Origin: Kudoa neothunni
Lineage: Eukaryota; Cnidaria
Length of the DNA: 64,000 nt
NCBI GenBank assembly: GCA_964304625.1
Contig: OZ199840.1
Span: 7,006,001 to 7,070,000 of the forward strand
Direction of reading: 5' to 3'
The notes below the pieces were generated by a model that did not search any database, was not told the origin of the DNA, and saw nothing but the letters and a program-made list of their open reading frames with translations. Below are positions 1-11,182 of this stretch, one piece after another. Within the stretch, counting starts at the first letter, position 1; each line of letters begins with the position of its first letter. The position numbers were made by a program, and so were the translations under genes.

Positions 1-900
1 AAAAGTCAATTTTAACACAGTCACTTCAACGTTTACAAGAAAACGCGGCACATAAGCGGATTAATCATCGTTAATCCCACGGCCAGGCCTCTTTTAGGTC
101 TATATCACTCTTTTGGGCGAATTTGTATTTTTGTATTAATATTTTTTAGTATAAAATGTTATATAAAAGTTAAATTAAACGACTAATTAATATCTGAAGA
201 TACTTGTTAAATACATCATTATTTATTTTGTATATTACGAAGTATTGGAAAAAATTTTTTTACCTGAATATAGGAAATAATATACTAAAAGTATTCTTAA
301 AACCGTAGGAAAATATAATCCAATAGTCTAGAGTTATAAACAAAAAAGTGGATTTGGGGTATCTTAATACCCCAGTTGGTACTGGGAGGGTTAAATATAT
401 AACGTTATACCGTACAAACTATATTGATGAAATTGAAAACCTTATGATATTATAAACAACAAAATGAATAATTCGTTACCTACTTATAATTAGATTATAA
501 ATAAGTCAAACATAAATTATTTAATGTTGATTTGTACAAATATATTCACTACTTTGAGGAACGATCCGTGATAACTATAATTCATAGTTAATGTATTGCA
601 TAATCATATTGATTATCAAGACTGAGAAACAATTGTGAGTCAAAAATTAAAAATTTGTTTTTCTTAAAAAATTTCATAATCTAATTTCATTTATAAGGAA
701 AAATTATTTTTTCATCAATAAAGCCTTAACGGTAAATCACAAACATATATTTTAATTTATTATCATTAAACGAAAATACGCGAGAAATCTCAAATATATT
801 TATTGCAAATATAATTTTAATTTTATAGTTAATACTAATCTGGTAAAATCTAAAGTTTTCTTAAGTTTTTTGACAAATAGCAGTATATAAAAGATGAGAG
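1..900. other. AT-rich non-coding stretch
   Basis: No coding sequence is recognisable on either strand. The only structured piece is a piggyBac-type end at 356-394, listed separately. The rest is AT-rich filler leading into the first Merlin-like copy. Confidence 0.5.
356..394 (-). repeat. piggyBac-type terminal sequence with GGGGT..ACCCC palindrome
   Basis: A near-perfect palindrome GGGGTATCTTAATACCCC (356-373) is followed by 17 bases ending GGGAGGG and then TTAA (391-394). Read outward this is a right-hand end of the form TTAA-CCCTCCC-palindrome. It matches the ends at 3376, 10943, 22469, 38665, 41788 and 51632. At 41788 the same architecture lies upstream of a recognisable piggyBac transposase, so these are probably piggyBac or piggyBac-MITE ends. 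No partner end was found for this one. Confidence 0.55.
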
Positions 901-927
901 GAATCAAAACACAAATATTTTGTTTCG

Positions 928-2076
928 CTAGCTATTATTTAATTGGTAAATAGTAGCGATCGCTGTTAAAATATATTCGAAAAAATTCCAATATCCTTTA
1001 TAAATGGAACGCGACCATGATTCATATAGGTAGGAATCCAGCTGATTTCGTGGCACACCGCTCATTTTCCGAATGAGTTTTGTTTTGAGATGATGCCACA
1101 CGACCTCGACCGTATTAGTATGGTAACCCTCTGGAGTGACATACTCTTTAGAGTGATTAACGGTTATATGGTTATAGCCGTAAATTCGGAGAGAGGTGTA
1201 CCCCAACCACTCGTCAGTATAGATTGTAGACCCGTTTTCAACTTCCTGTAAGGCGAGTTGGGTCAACGTTCGTTTATCCCTTTTTTGGACAATAAAAAAT
1301 CTTGATTCTAACAATTTGCGTTTGCCATCTTCATCGACAGAACATTCGCAAATGCCAACAACCCAAGGGCCGTTTATTCTGTAACCATACCTTTCATTTC
1401 TCCGCTGACGTCTCAAAGGAGTCGCTCCACGGAATAACCTACTCCTTAAGAAATAGTTAGGGGTGGCCAACCATCTGTCCATGCTTAAAAATCTTCCCCG
1501 GTTGTTTTTACGGCGACCTCTTAATAAACATTCGTCAATTTCGACGATTCGATTTTCTCCGCCCATTTTCTCGCTTCGTTGGAACATTTTATAACAAATA
1601 TTCCTCAACGCTGAATACCAAAATGTAACGGTTTTCTCGGTTATTTGAGTTAATGCTGCCACCCTGCATCTTTGTTCTTCAATACACCAAAGGTATATTA
1701 ACTCAAATAGCTAAGACACTGCTAATTTGGATACATTCGTCCCCATCGCGTTATTGATGCCAAAGAAGGTAGAGGCCCCGGGTGAAAAATGCGTCATACA
1801 ATCACTCCTAAAATTAATATTTTAAAAACTATACATAAAATAAAAGTACTTTGAACATGTATACGAGTATTTCTCAATATCATCGTCACAAAGATCGATT
1901 GAAGTATTGTTTCTTTTTCTCGTTGTAACTTGGAGGCGTAGAGTGTTATACCTGTGGCAATTCTTGCACCGATCAGGCGTTTTTTGTAATAGACCCTTAT
2001 TCGCTAGGTAAGTAAATAGAGTACTCACATTAAACAAAAGTTTATAAAATTGACGCTGAAGTGAAAAATCCGCCAT
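928..2076 (-). pseudogene. IS1595/Merlin-like transposase, copy 1, two exons, one stop
   Basis: DDE transposase of the ISXO2/IS1595 type, called Merlin in eukaryotes. Exon 1 (2076-1850) carries a zinc ribbon: CKNC, then CSKSDC, the second pair being completed only across a 42-bp GT-AG intron (1808-1849). The rest (1807-928) holds the catalytic triad: VEIDECLL (D), IYTDEWLGY (D) and HTNTVEVVW (E). An in-frame TAG at 1711-1713, just before LFELIYLW, separates the zinc-ribbon part from the 244-residue catalytic part, so this copy looks dead. The copy at 6377 has the same zinc ribbon and the intron at the same codon. No terminal inverted repeats or target duplication could be defined. Confidence 0.8.
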
Positions 2077-2099
2077 CGAAAAAACTTTTGTTAATCGGA

Positions 2100-2610
2100 T
2101 TAAATTATAAAAACATATAAATTTTTAAATTTAACGTGAGATATATATATAGCAGTTACTATTACATCTATAATTATCGAAAATTCAAAACACCACTAAA
2201 TAAAATATCTCCTATCCTGTGTGACTCTTTTATCGCGAGAACATATTCGATTATGTTATAAAAATTAAAAATATAAATTTCATGAGTTATTTATGACAAA
2301 TTAGGCCAAAAAAGGTTATGAAAAGGTATGCGCACTGTCCGATTGTTGCCGAAGTGTGATTTTTTTGCAACTCTTTAGAATAAAAATTTTGGTCTGATTT
2401 GTGATCACTCAATATTTTAAAAATATTGTAAATTAAATTATAAAACAATCGGGAATACGCGTGCACGGGAAGATGCCGAATTTTTATCAATTAAAATCAA
2501 TAACGATGTTGCGCCTTTACTTTATGTAACAATTTAAATTATTAAGGTTCATACTTAGGGGATGCACAACTGTTCATAATAGAGAATGTATTATAATTTA
2601 TGCCGGATAA
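2100..2610. other. no gene seen
   Basis: AT-rich sequence between Merlin-like copy 1 and the hAT-type element. A 67-codon open frame at 2287-2490 (-) has no recognisable motif and is treated as chance. Confidence 0.4.
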
Positions 2611-2630
2611 AAGGATACTAACCTCCATTG

Positions 2631-3362
2631 CAGTGGTTTTCAACTTGTTTGGAACCGCCGAACCCCAAAGAGATTAAAATTTTTTCGTGGATCCCACATA
2701 TAAAATTACACCTTAATAAAATACAAGTTTTAAAATTTGTACGCGCGCTCACCAAAAAAATAATGGAGATATTTTCAAAGTTTATTTTGTATTCAAAATA
2801 AGTTAAAACTAATATGGTATTTGTGGTTGGTGACTTCGTATTTCAGCTACAATATTTGGATATTTTTTGTCTCGATGTTAAAGCGTTGAATAGAAAGCGA
2901 TAACTTTTTGTATATTGTTCATAAATGAAAGCAAGCGTGGGTCATTCACTTTCTGTTGTTTTAATTGCGACAGAACAATACGATCCCTGATATCGCAACA
3001 TGCTTTCTATGCAAAAATTTTTTAAAGGAAAATGCAAAAAATTTTTTAAAGGAAAATAGACGAATCGATAGCAAAATTTAATGAAATTCGGCCCTCTTGC
3101 ATTCAAAAACGAACTCGGATTATTGGGATCACCATTATCAGCATTCAGTGGGGTTTTAACAAATTAAAAGGTTTAAAATCTTTATTATTAAAATTATTCC
3201 CAAATTGAGGGTACTTGTTATGAGAATAAAAATCAATTAAAATGGACGAATTCGTTCATATTCGACATCGCCAAACATATCAGCAACATATATTTAAATT
3301 TAGATGCCAATAAAAAAATTTCATATGTATTTCCGTCGCGGAACCTCAGTTGAAAACCACTG
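2631..3362. mobile_element. non-autonomous hAT-type element (732 bp)
   Basis: The ends are a perfect 15-bp inverted repeat: CAGTGGTTTTCAACT at 2631-2645 and its reverse complement at 3348-3362. This is a typical hAT terminus. The flanking octamers are CTCCATTG (left) and CTCTAATG (right), 6 of 8 matching, as expected for an aged 8-bp hAT target duplication. No transposase is readable inside. A 23-bp block is tandemly duplicated at 3011-3057. The element sits inside a piggyBac-type end (see 3376-3575). Confidence 0.7.
3011..3057 (+). repeat. short tandem duplication
   Basis: Two adjacent copies of a 23-24-bp unit beginning GCAAAAA and ending AAAGGAAAAT, differing by one A in the homopolymer. 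It lies within the hAT-type element. Confidence 0.7.
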
Positions 3363-3375
3363 CTCTAATGAATTT

Positions 3376-3575
3376 GGGGTAAATTTTTACCCCGACGAGA
3401 AATTAATGATGTGTATGCGTGATTTTTTTGCTCCTCATAAGATATGAGTTTTTTCTAATTATACGAAAAAATTTGTGATACATGATTTTAAAATGTTATG
3501 GGCTAAAAATATAAAATAAGAAAAATTACATCAAGTCTACACTCGAATGAATTTTTGGGGGTAAAAAATTACCCC
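3376..3575 (+). repeat. two piggyBac-type end palindromes
   Basis: Palindromes GGGGTAAATTTTTACCCC (3376-3393) and GGGGTAAAAAATTACCCC (3558-3575) are about 180 bp apart in the same orientation, each preceded by AATGAATTT. The first directly follows the hAT element. The sequence left of that hAT, CTAACCTCCATTG, continues the piggyBac-type terminus TTAACC..CTAATG, so the hAT landed about 10 bp inside this end. Confidence 0.5.
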
Positions 3576-3599
3576 AGATTTTGTTCATTCCAATTGATA

Positions 3600-4533
3600 G
3601 ATAGAAGAATAATTATCACATAAATCAAATTATAGATATATATAAAGAATAAATTTGAAGTTATACAGTTATTACCCTTATCTGTAATCACGTGACTTGC
3701 ATTCTTTATTTTGTCATAGCGATAATGGAGATGGATTTCACCAGTAGTAGTTAAAATGATGACCGAATCCTTTAAAATTATCATGAATACTTTACAACTG
3801 AAAGGTCGTAAGAATCTGACGAGATTGAAAACTTTGAGAATTCAGATCAATCCCGAATCAATAATGACGACATATGGTGCTTGTTTTTCTATCTAATGGA
3901 TTTATTATTTATAAATGCGTTTTCCATATTCAAAAAAAACTTGGGAGATAATATGGTTAGGAGAAAAATTTTGAAAACAAGGCAAAGTTATTATTTCTTT
4001 CCATTAATGGAAAGAAACATCCGTGAAGCCCAAAATCCTAAGAGCTCAACCTTATCTATTCTGTTAAAACTCTGCACACCAAAAAAATGGGCAATATTTT
4101 AAAAGTTTGAATGTTTTTACGGAAAATTGATAAGATACCCCATTACTGCTTGTTTCAGATGTATGTAACTGTTGCAAAATTCATTCTGAGTGTTTGCGAG
4201 TCTTATTCTCATTAAATGTTCTATTTTGTTACGCATATAATAATTAAAGTATTTATTACATGATATAAATGTGAAATATACTCAAACATTAAGCTTTAAT
4301 CAAAAATTTCCATTGCTGATTGTAACGAATACAATTTTCGTGGGATTATGAGGAATATTACTCGGATGTTAGTCGTTTTACAGCTGAATGTAGCCGTGGG
4401 GTTTTGCCAATTTTTATTTTCTGAAATAAAATATTTTTTTGCTCCAAAATTCACCGGAATGCAGTCGATTTTTAGTACATTAGGGGGGTTAATTTGAGCA
4501 ACAAAAAAAATTTGTTGTAGGTTATATTTTAGC
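3600..4533. other. no gene seen
   Basis: Small open frames at 3569-3784 (-) and 3881-4102 (+) show no domain and no splice context. Nothing else is recognisable before the Tigger target site. Confidence 0.4.
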
Positions 4534-4535
4534 TA

Positions 4536-6296
4536 CAGTCGAGATTGGATATTGCGTGATTCGGTATTGCGTAATTTAAGATTTTCGATATGAAGATATT
4601 TACATTGGGACTTAATTTTAGAGCTATTATTCATTATTTTATTTATTGAATTAATTATATAGAATAAAAATAAAAAAATATTTTTTCTACGTGCCTCTGA
4701 TTTAGTATTGCGTAACGTAAATTACCAACGTGACTTGATATTGGCGTGATTTCATCTTCAATATATCCAGGGGAGCAGCGTGAAATTTCTGAGACAATTA
4801 GAATGATACAATATTACAATTCAATAAAATCAATAAAGGGGCGCAAAGAAAATGACGGTTGAAAAGTTTAAACTTAATGGTATGATTATTTTTAATCGAT
4901 AACAATTTATTTTTTAAAGAACATTCAACGCTTGACAGAATTCCTTTCTCATGAAACCAAGCTGAAAAATTCAGATGTTGCAGGAAATAGGAAGAGGCAT
5001 TCAAATGGAAGATTTATCAACATAGACGAAGAAGTTTATCAATGGTTTATCAAAAAAACGCACCAATGGTCACATTATTTCTGGTGACGTAATACTTGAA
5101 AATAGCCACCATAATTGCCAGAAAGAATGAAGTTCAAAATTTTAAAGCAAGCAGGGGTTGGCTGGCGGGGGTTTAAAAAAGGTTTGGAATCATTTTCATG
5201 GTGAAGTTGCGAGCGCTAACGTCGCGTCTATTGATTCGTGGATCTACGAAAATAAAAATTTGATAAGCATATACAGCCCAAAAAATATAATCAATATTGA
5301 CGAAACTGGTTTGTTTGATGAGAAATTACAGAACAGTAGTTATTTATTAAAAGAAGAAAATGACATTAAAGGTAAAAAGCTATCGAAAAAAAGAATAACG
5401 ATCTTGGTATCGTGCTCTTTAAGCGGAGAAAAGTTGCCCTTAGTCGTAATTGGGAAATACCAAAACCCCAGGTGCTTCAAGGGGGTAAAAAATTTACCTT
5501 ATGAGTATTATGCCCAAAGATATCACTTGCTTTAGTAATATAAAGTTTTTCTTCTTACCTAAAAATACTACAAGTGTTTTACAGCCACTCGATCTCGGAG
5601 TTATTAATTGTCTTAAAAGTAGATATAAAAAAATATTGTGTAGCCATATGGCATTATGTGATGATTCGTTAAATAATAAATTTACATTACTTAATGCAAT
5701 TTTGACACTCCAAGAAGCATGGAACAGTATTCCACCTGAAATTATTGTCAACTATTTTAAAAAGTCGGGCATATTTAGCGAAAGTAAAAGCTAATGCGAA
5801 CTTCAAAAATTAATCCATTATCATAGGAGATACAGAGACGGAAACAAATGATAAAATTTTCGAAGATGAACAGAGTATAAATATACAATAAAATTTTAAC
5901 ATTTTATAGTCGAGGAGGAAACATGGGAGACCAACTTTGATGATGATAACGGCGATGTCTTATATCAACAGTGAATCCAATTCAGAATGAAATCGAATCT
6001 GATGAGGAAGAACCAAAAGTTCCAATAAAAGATATAAAGCATGCCGTAAGTACATTAAGGAAGGTGTTTATTCAGGAAGATCCATCTGGACTCATCGATC
6101 TTTATCCGATAATGGATCGAATTTTAAAAATATCATCTCAAAGATGGCACCAAACTAAAATTACTTCATTTTTTCATAAAAATTAATAATTTTATCTGGT
6201 TGAGTTAAATAAAATTCCTTATATTTATTTTATTTCACTAGCAATGATTTAAAGTAGGATAAACGCACAAAACAAGTTTAAATCGGATCTCGGCTG
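4536..6296 (+). mobile_element. Tigger/pogo element, copy A1, defective
   Basis: Tc1/mariner-superfamily element with TA target sites (4534-4535 and 6297-6298) and left terminus CAGTCGAGATTGGATATTG. It codes for a CENP-B-type helix-turn-helix (QWFIKK, FKAS-GWLAGF region), then a catalytic core with the first Asp in NIDETGLFDEK and the third in LQPLDLG (frames 5158-5535 and 5501-5794), and a C-terminal tail ending QTKITSFFHKN (5971-6186). The segment that should carry the second Asp (WMTSEIF..DNASCH in the 11.3-kb relative) is absent near 5520, so the protein cannot be active. The right end lacks about 95 bp present in the copy at 44128. Between about 4620 and 5175 it carries at least seven single-base homopolymer additions relative to that copy. 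Confidence 0.9.
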
Positions 6297-6376
6297 TAAT
6301 AAGTTTTAAATAATAACAATGTACCAGTTTTTAGCAGTTAAAATTCCTATAAACATTTAAAAAATTTGGCGGCACG

Positions 6377-7537
6377 TTGCGCAACATAATCAATACAATG
6401 GTGGTGATCCTAAGTCAGTGCCAATTTTATAGCCTGTTACTTAATCAAGAAAAGTTAATAAAATATTTAGTAGACAAAAACTTACTTCAAAAACCTGAAA
6501 GATGTAAAAACTGCCGTCGACGTAATAGTTTAAAACTTAAGGTTGTAAAACGAACAATAAACAATAATTCTATGGATGATTTGTTCATCAAAAACTGCGA
6601 TAAATTTTCATATATATGTTCAAAGTAATATAATTAATATATTATGATTTATTCTTGTAAAGTAGAAACTGCAAAACGCATTTTTCACCTCAAACTTCTA
6701 CTTTTTTTCTATAACCAACGCATATGGTTATAACTCATCAAATCTAACCATTCAGGAAATACTTGAACTACTATATCTTTGGTATTTTGAGGAACAAAGA
6801 TGTAAGACAATCAGTCTATCACAAATTTCGGGCACTACAATAACGTATTGGTATGCGAAAATTCGAAACATTTTGACACGTTTTAATCGTCGCGAAAAAT
6901 TTGGAGGTCCAAACAAAGTCATCGAAATCGATGAATGTCTTCTAAGGGATAAACACAAGAATAACAGAGGACATTTTTTAGAGTTGATAAGTGGAAAAAT
7001 GCCCCTAATGAAACATACATCCCTAGCGAATCAGAGGACGACGATTCTGATGCCACCGATTCTTCATCAGTCGTTGAACGCTACGGTAACCGTATTGAAG
7101 GTCTATGGGTGGTCGGTATTTGCGAATGCTCCATCAACGACGATGGAAAGAGGACCCTTTTGGAATCTAGATTCTTTGTTGTTGAGATAAGGGACATAGA
7201 AACTTTAATCCCGTTAATACTACACGAAGTGGAACCTGGATCAACAATCTTTACCGATGAATGGAAAGCTTATTGACCACTTGGAAATTGTGGATTTTCT
7301 CATATAAGCCTAAACCACTCTTTAAACTATGTTAGCAGAGAAGGTTACCATACGAATACTGTAGAAGTAGTATGGCATCACCTCAAAACGAAAATTTTAC
7401 GAAAAATGAGTGGTGTGCCAAAACATTTACTGGATTTCTATCTACAAGAAGAGTGGCTACGTTCTAAATACCCTAATTATTGGGAGCTGCTCGATTATAT
7501 ACTCAACGAAATAGTCGTGCAATATCCACTTAGTTGA
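6377..7537 (+). pseudogene. IS1595/Merlin-like transposase, copy 2, broken
   Basis: Closest relative of copy 1. The zinc ribbon (CKNCRRRN, then CSKNC) is completed across a 41-bp GT-AG intron at 6623-6663, at the same codon as in copy 1. The catalytic part reads IQEILELLYLWYFEEQRC, then VIEIDECLLRDKHKNNRG (first Asp), IFTDEWKAY followed at once by an in-frame stop (second Asp), and YHTNTVEVVWHHLKTK (Glu), ending near 7537. The pieces lie in at least three frames with two or more stops, so the copy is dead. It begins within 80 bp of the end of Tigger A1. Confidence 0.8.
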
Positions 7538-7539
7538 TT

Positions 7540-9350
7540 ATAAAATGGAAAAAATATATGTTTTGTTTTAATTAATCTTTTCAATTTTTTAAAATCCGTA
7601 CGAATGATAAATACGTTTAAATGTCTGATATTTATTTATTTAAATTATAAATTTATATTAAACATCGGTACATAAATGGTGTTGTATATTGAATCAATAA
7701 TTTAAAATGAGGAATGAATTATTTAGATTAGTGGTTTTTAAACCCTATCTCTAACAAACTTCTTCAAAATACAATACCTCTCATATAAATAATATTATTT
7801 AAATTTTGTTTCTTTTGTGTAAAATAGACGTTTTTATTCAGTAATATACGAGTTATTCTAATGCTTAATAATACATTTTTGTGAATTTTTAAATAGTTTT
7901 TACATAAATTATATTAATTTCTTTGATTAAAGAATTGCCGCAATCGATAATATTTAAATTTAAACAAATATTAGAATTTTATGAATATAAATATTATATT
8001 TTTTAAAATAGTCCATTAAAAGGGTATTGGCGGAATTACACTCTTGAGATGATTTTTATGTATAATAATATCAATTTCACGTAAAGTACATATTGCCTAA
8101 TCATAAATAATATATCTCAAAATGTTCAATGAAATTATTTCTGTTCCCTTTGGTAGAAGAGCACAATAATTTTTCAAAATATTTAGTTAATATAAAATAA
8201 ATTACCAAATCACTCTCGTTTTGGGGTAAAAATTTATAAAGATTAGTTAAGAATACGAGGAAATTATTCATAATTTCAAATAACGCAAAGGCATACGTAA
8301 TATTTCTATTAATTACATTAATAATTTGAAAATTCAAAAATTTAATTGAAATTATTAATAAAACCCTTTAATTGATTCAGAACATCCATTAAAATTTTAT
8401 GGGCATCAGATTATAAACCTCAGATTTAAATAATTAATAGAGTTGGCGTTTGTTAAGATGATGTGTCCATAATATACGCTGTACTAATTTTTATCCGATT
8501 ATTTAATTTTAAATGATCTATACAAACATTGACATTAATCACAATATCAAACGCGTAAATTATTATATATGATTAGTAGTTCATCGCGAAAAGGTTGTTT
8601 AATTACCTTAAGTATCCAATAGGTAATATAGCATCAGATAAAATAAAATAGTTTGTTCTCCTTTAAATTATGAATAATACCGTAAATAAAGTAACGATTG
8701 CTGATGGAAGAAAAATTTATTGTAAAAAATGTATAAACTGTTAGACAACAGTTGAAAAATGATCACGGCATATTTGTTTTCCTCATATTCGATACATGAA
8801 ACTATATATAATTTTTAAAAAAATAATAAAACTAGAAAATTTGAAATTGAATCGCATATCTTCAACTCAGAAATACCATCTTATTATAATGTATTTAATT
8901 TTCTAAAAATCTAATTTCATTATAATAATCGACGACGAGAAGTATAATTTATAATATAATCGATTTAGACAACTAAATTAGTTCGAAAAATTGAGTAGGA
9001 GTCGACAGAAATATTAAATTCGTAAAGAAACCACATGCGTAAAATCATGCGCGATGACCGAGGTGTGCCGAAGAGAATTTAGGTCAAATTTTTAGAATTG
9101 AGTTATATGGTTAATTAATGTATGGACCATAATTTAAAATTGTAAATATTCGAATCGGACTAATGTCAGTAAATTTGCATATGTGTAAGAGGCCGAATTT
9201 TGGGAGCAGCACACTATGCCTTACCAATTTTTGTTATAAATAATGATAAAAAGTAGGGACATTATTCTACTATTCCGGACACAAACATTAAAGGGATTAT
9301 CATGGACGCAAATCTTGTACGGTAGTTGTGATAATGGATTTGGACACGTT
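7540..9350. other. long AT-rich gap without recognisable genes
   Basis: About 1.8 kb of very AT-rich sequence. A 78-codon frame at 8101-8337 (-) is compositionally biased and has no motif. No inverted ends or target duplications were found. Confidence 0.45.
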
Positions 9351-9359
9351 GTTTCGAAG

Positions 9360-10217
9360 TGTTGATACATGAGAAAACGCAATTAATTTCCTAAAATTGA
9401 GACGAATATTAAATCCAGATGCGCAAAAATTTCCCCGATGTTCTAGAACAATGAGTCTGATTAAAGACCGCGACTCATTTACATATCGATGCAGTCTGCA
9501 CAGGATTAAAAACATATAAATATGGGTCAATTCTAGAAAATTCCAACATAAACGAGCGTTGTTTCATTAAGATGCTATATTGCTACTGCCAGTATCATGT
9601 CAAACGTGTCACCTACTACATCTGTGCAATGGTACCAATATTTTAGGGACATATGCACCCATCACCTATTAGAGAACCCCTACCAAATAGGTGGAGTTGG
9701 CCATGTGGTGCAAATTGATGAATCGCTCATTGCGAAAAGAAAAAATAACATCGGGCATGTTGTAGAAGAAAGGTGGGTATTTGGTGGCTATGACCCCGTA
9801 AATAAACAGGGCTTCCCAACTTTCGTTCCAGATAGAACAGCTGCCACTCTTTTGTTTTATATTAAACAATTCATAAAACCCGGAATAGAAATTCATTCTG
9901 ATCGCTGGTCGGCATACAATGGTATAACTAATGTGGATGTGGTTCCTCGTTATGTCCATAAACAAGTGAATCACAAAAAATATTTTAAGGATCCAATTAC
10001 TGGTGTCCATACGAACCACGTAGAATGCTACTGGAAAAGTTGTAAGATAAAATTTAAACGTATGTCGGGAGTCCATTCTTCAATGGTGGAGTCTTAACTT
10101 TTTGAATTTCTCTGGAGAGAAAGATATGGGATAACTCCCCAAGATAGATTCGACAATATTATTCAACACCTTACGGAATGGTATAGATTTAAAAAAAAAT
10201 TCATTTATTTGTTTTGA
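9360..10217 (+). pseudogene. IS1595/Merlin-like transposase, copy 3, broken
   Basis: A different lineage from copies 1 and 2. A zinc-ribbon remnant (AINFLKLRRILNPDAQKFPR then CSRTM and YRCSLHR) occupies about 9370-9510. The catalytic frame 9597-10097 reads VVQIDESLIAKRKNNIGH (Asp), IHSDRWSAY (Asp) and GVHTNHVECYWKSCK (Glu), a complete triad. A TAA at 10096-10098 interrupts it, after which LFEFLWRERYG and the C-terminus continue in the same frame to about 10217. Zinc ribbon and catalytic domain are in different frames. Termini were not found. Confidence 0.75.
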
Positions 10218-10219
10218 TG

Positions 10220-10940
10220 TAATATGTGCTATTTATTTTTCCCCTTTAAAGCTATTACGTCTATTCAAATTTTTAAAATTTTTGTATTGACATCTAAATT
10301 TAAATGTAGAAAGAAACATTCTTATAATTTTCTCTGATGTCATTACATAATTATTAAATTCGTGCATTTTATTGTTTTTAATATTTATATTTTTTAACAT
10401 TTGGATACAAAAAATAATCTGTATAGTTCGGAATATTGTCTTATTATTGTAATGATATTGTTGTTTTAAAAACTTGCATAAAATCTTAAAATGTGTTTTA
10501 TGTTTTTGCCTAATAATCCTCTGAGGTTATAGGAAATTAAAATGGAACAACGAAGAATTTTTAAAAATAATAAAGTCATTTATTCAATGGAAAGTATGTC
10601 GAAATTTTCCGATTAGGAAAGAATTAAACACTGTTTTTGTATTACAAATAATACACAATCTAAGATCCTTTAGAAATTGTCTAGTCATTTATAATAATTT
10701 TCCTTTTTTGAAAAGATTGAAAGTTCGACATTTACATTATTTGCTGTACATATGTCTCGCCACCAGGCTTAATGCAATTGTAGAGATAGACAATCGCAAT
10801 ATATATTGGCCCATCTGTATTATTTTTAAAATTCTTATAAAATTAATTTATGCATTAAACTTATAAAAACAATCAATGATTTGTGATTCAAGATACATAT
10901 CGTTTATCAGCCAATATCAATCATCTTATAATCACGTAAC
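10220..10940. other. no gene seen
   Basis: AT-rich spacer between Merlin-like copy 3 and a piggyBac-type end. No domain-bearing open frame. Confidence 0.4.
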
Positions 10941-10942
10941 CT

Positions 10943-11008
10943 TTAACCTTTACGGGACGGTGCTCCGAAAATTGACATACATCCCGGTGTGGGGTCATTT
11001 TTGACCCC
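10943..11008 (+). repeat. piggyBac-type left end with palindrome
   Basis: TTAA at 10943-10946 is followed by CCTTTACGGGACGGTG, and 28 bp later by the palindrome GGGGTCATTTTTGACCCC (10991-11008). It probably marks the 3' end of the piggyBac derivative whose N-terminal coding remnants flank Tigger B. Confidence 0.55.
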
Positions 11009-11182
11009 AGCGATTTTTTGTAATATAAATTCGGATTCCAACAAAAATATTCAGCAATTTTAATATGTTGAAAATATTTAATATAAAAGTTTAAATAATT
11101 TTTCCATCATTGGGAAAAATGGGTTAAACCGTAGTAATTTGTTGGTTGACATGAACTGACCCACACAACCTACTAACCTCGT

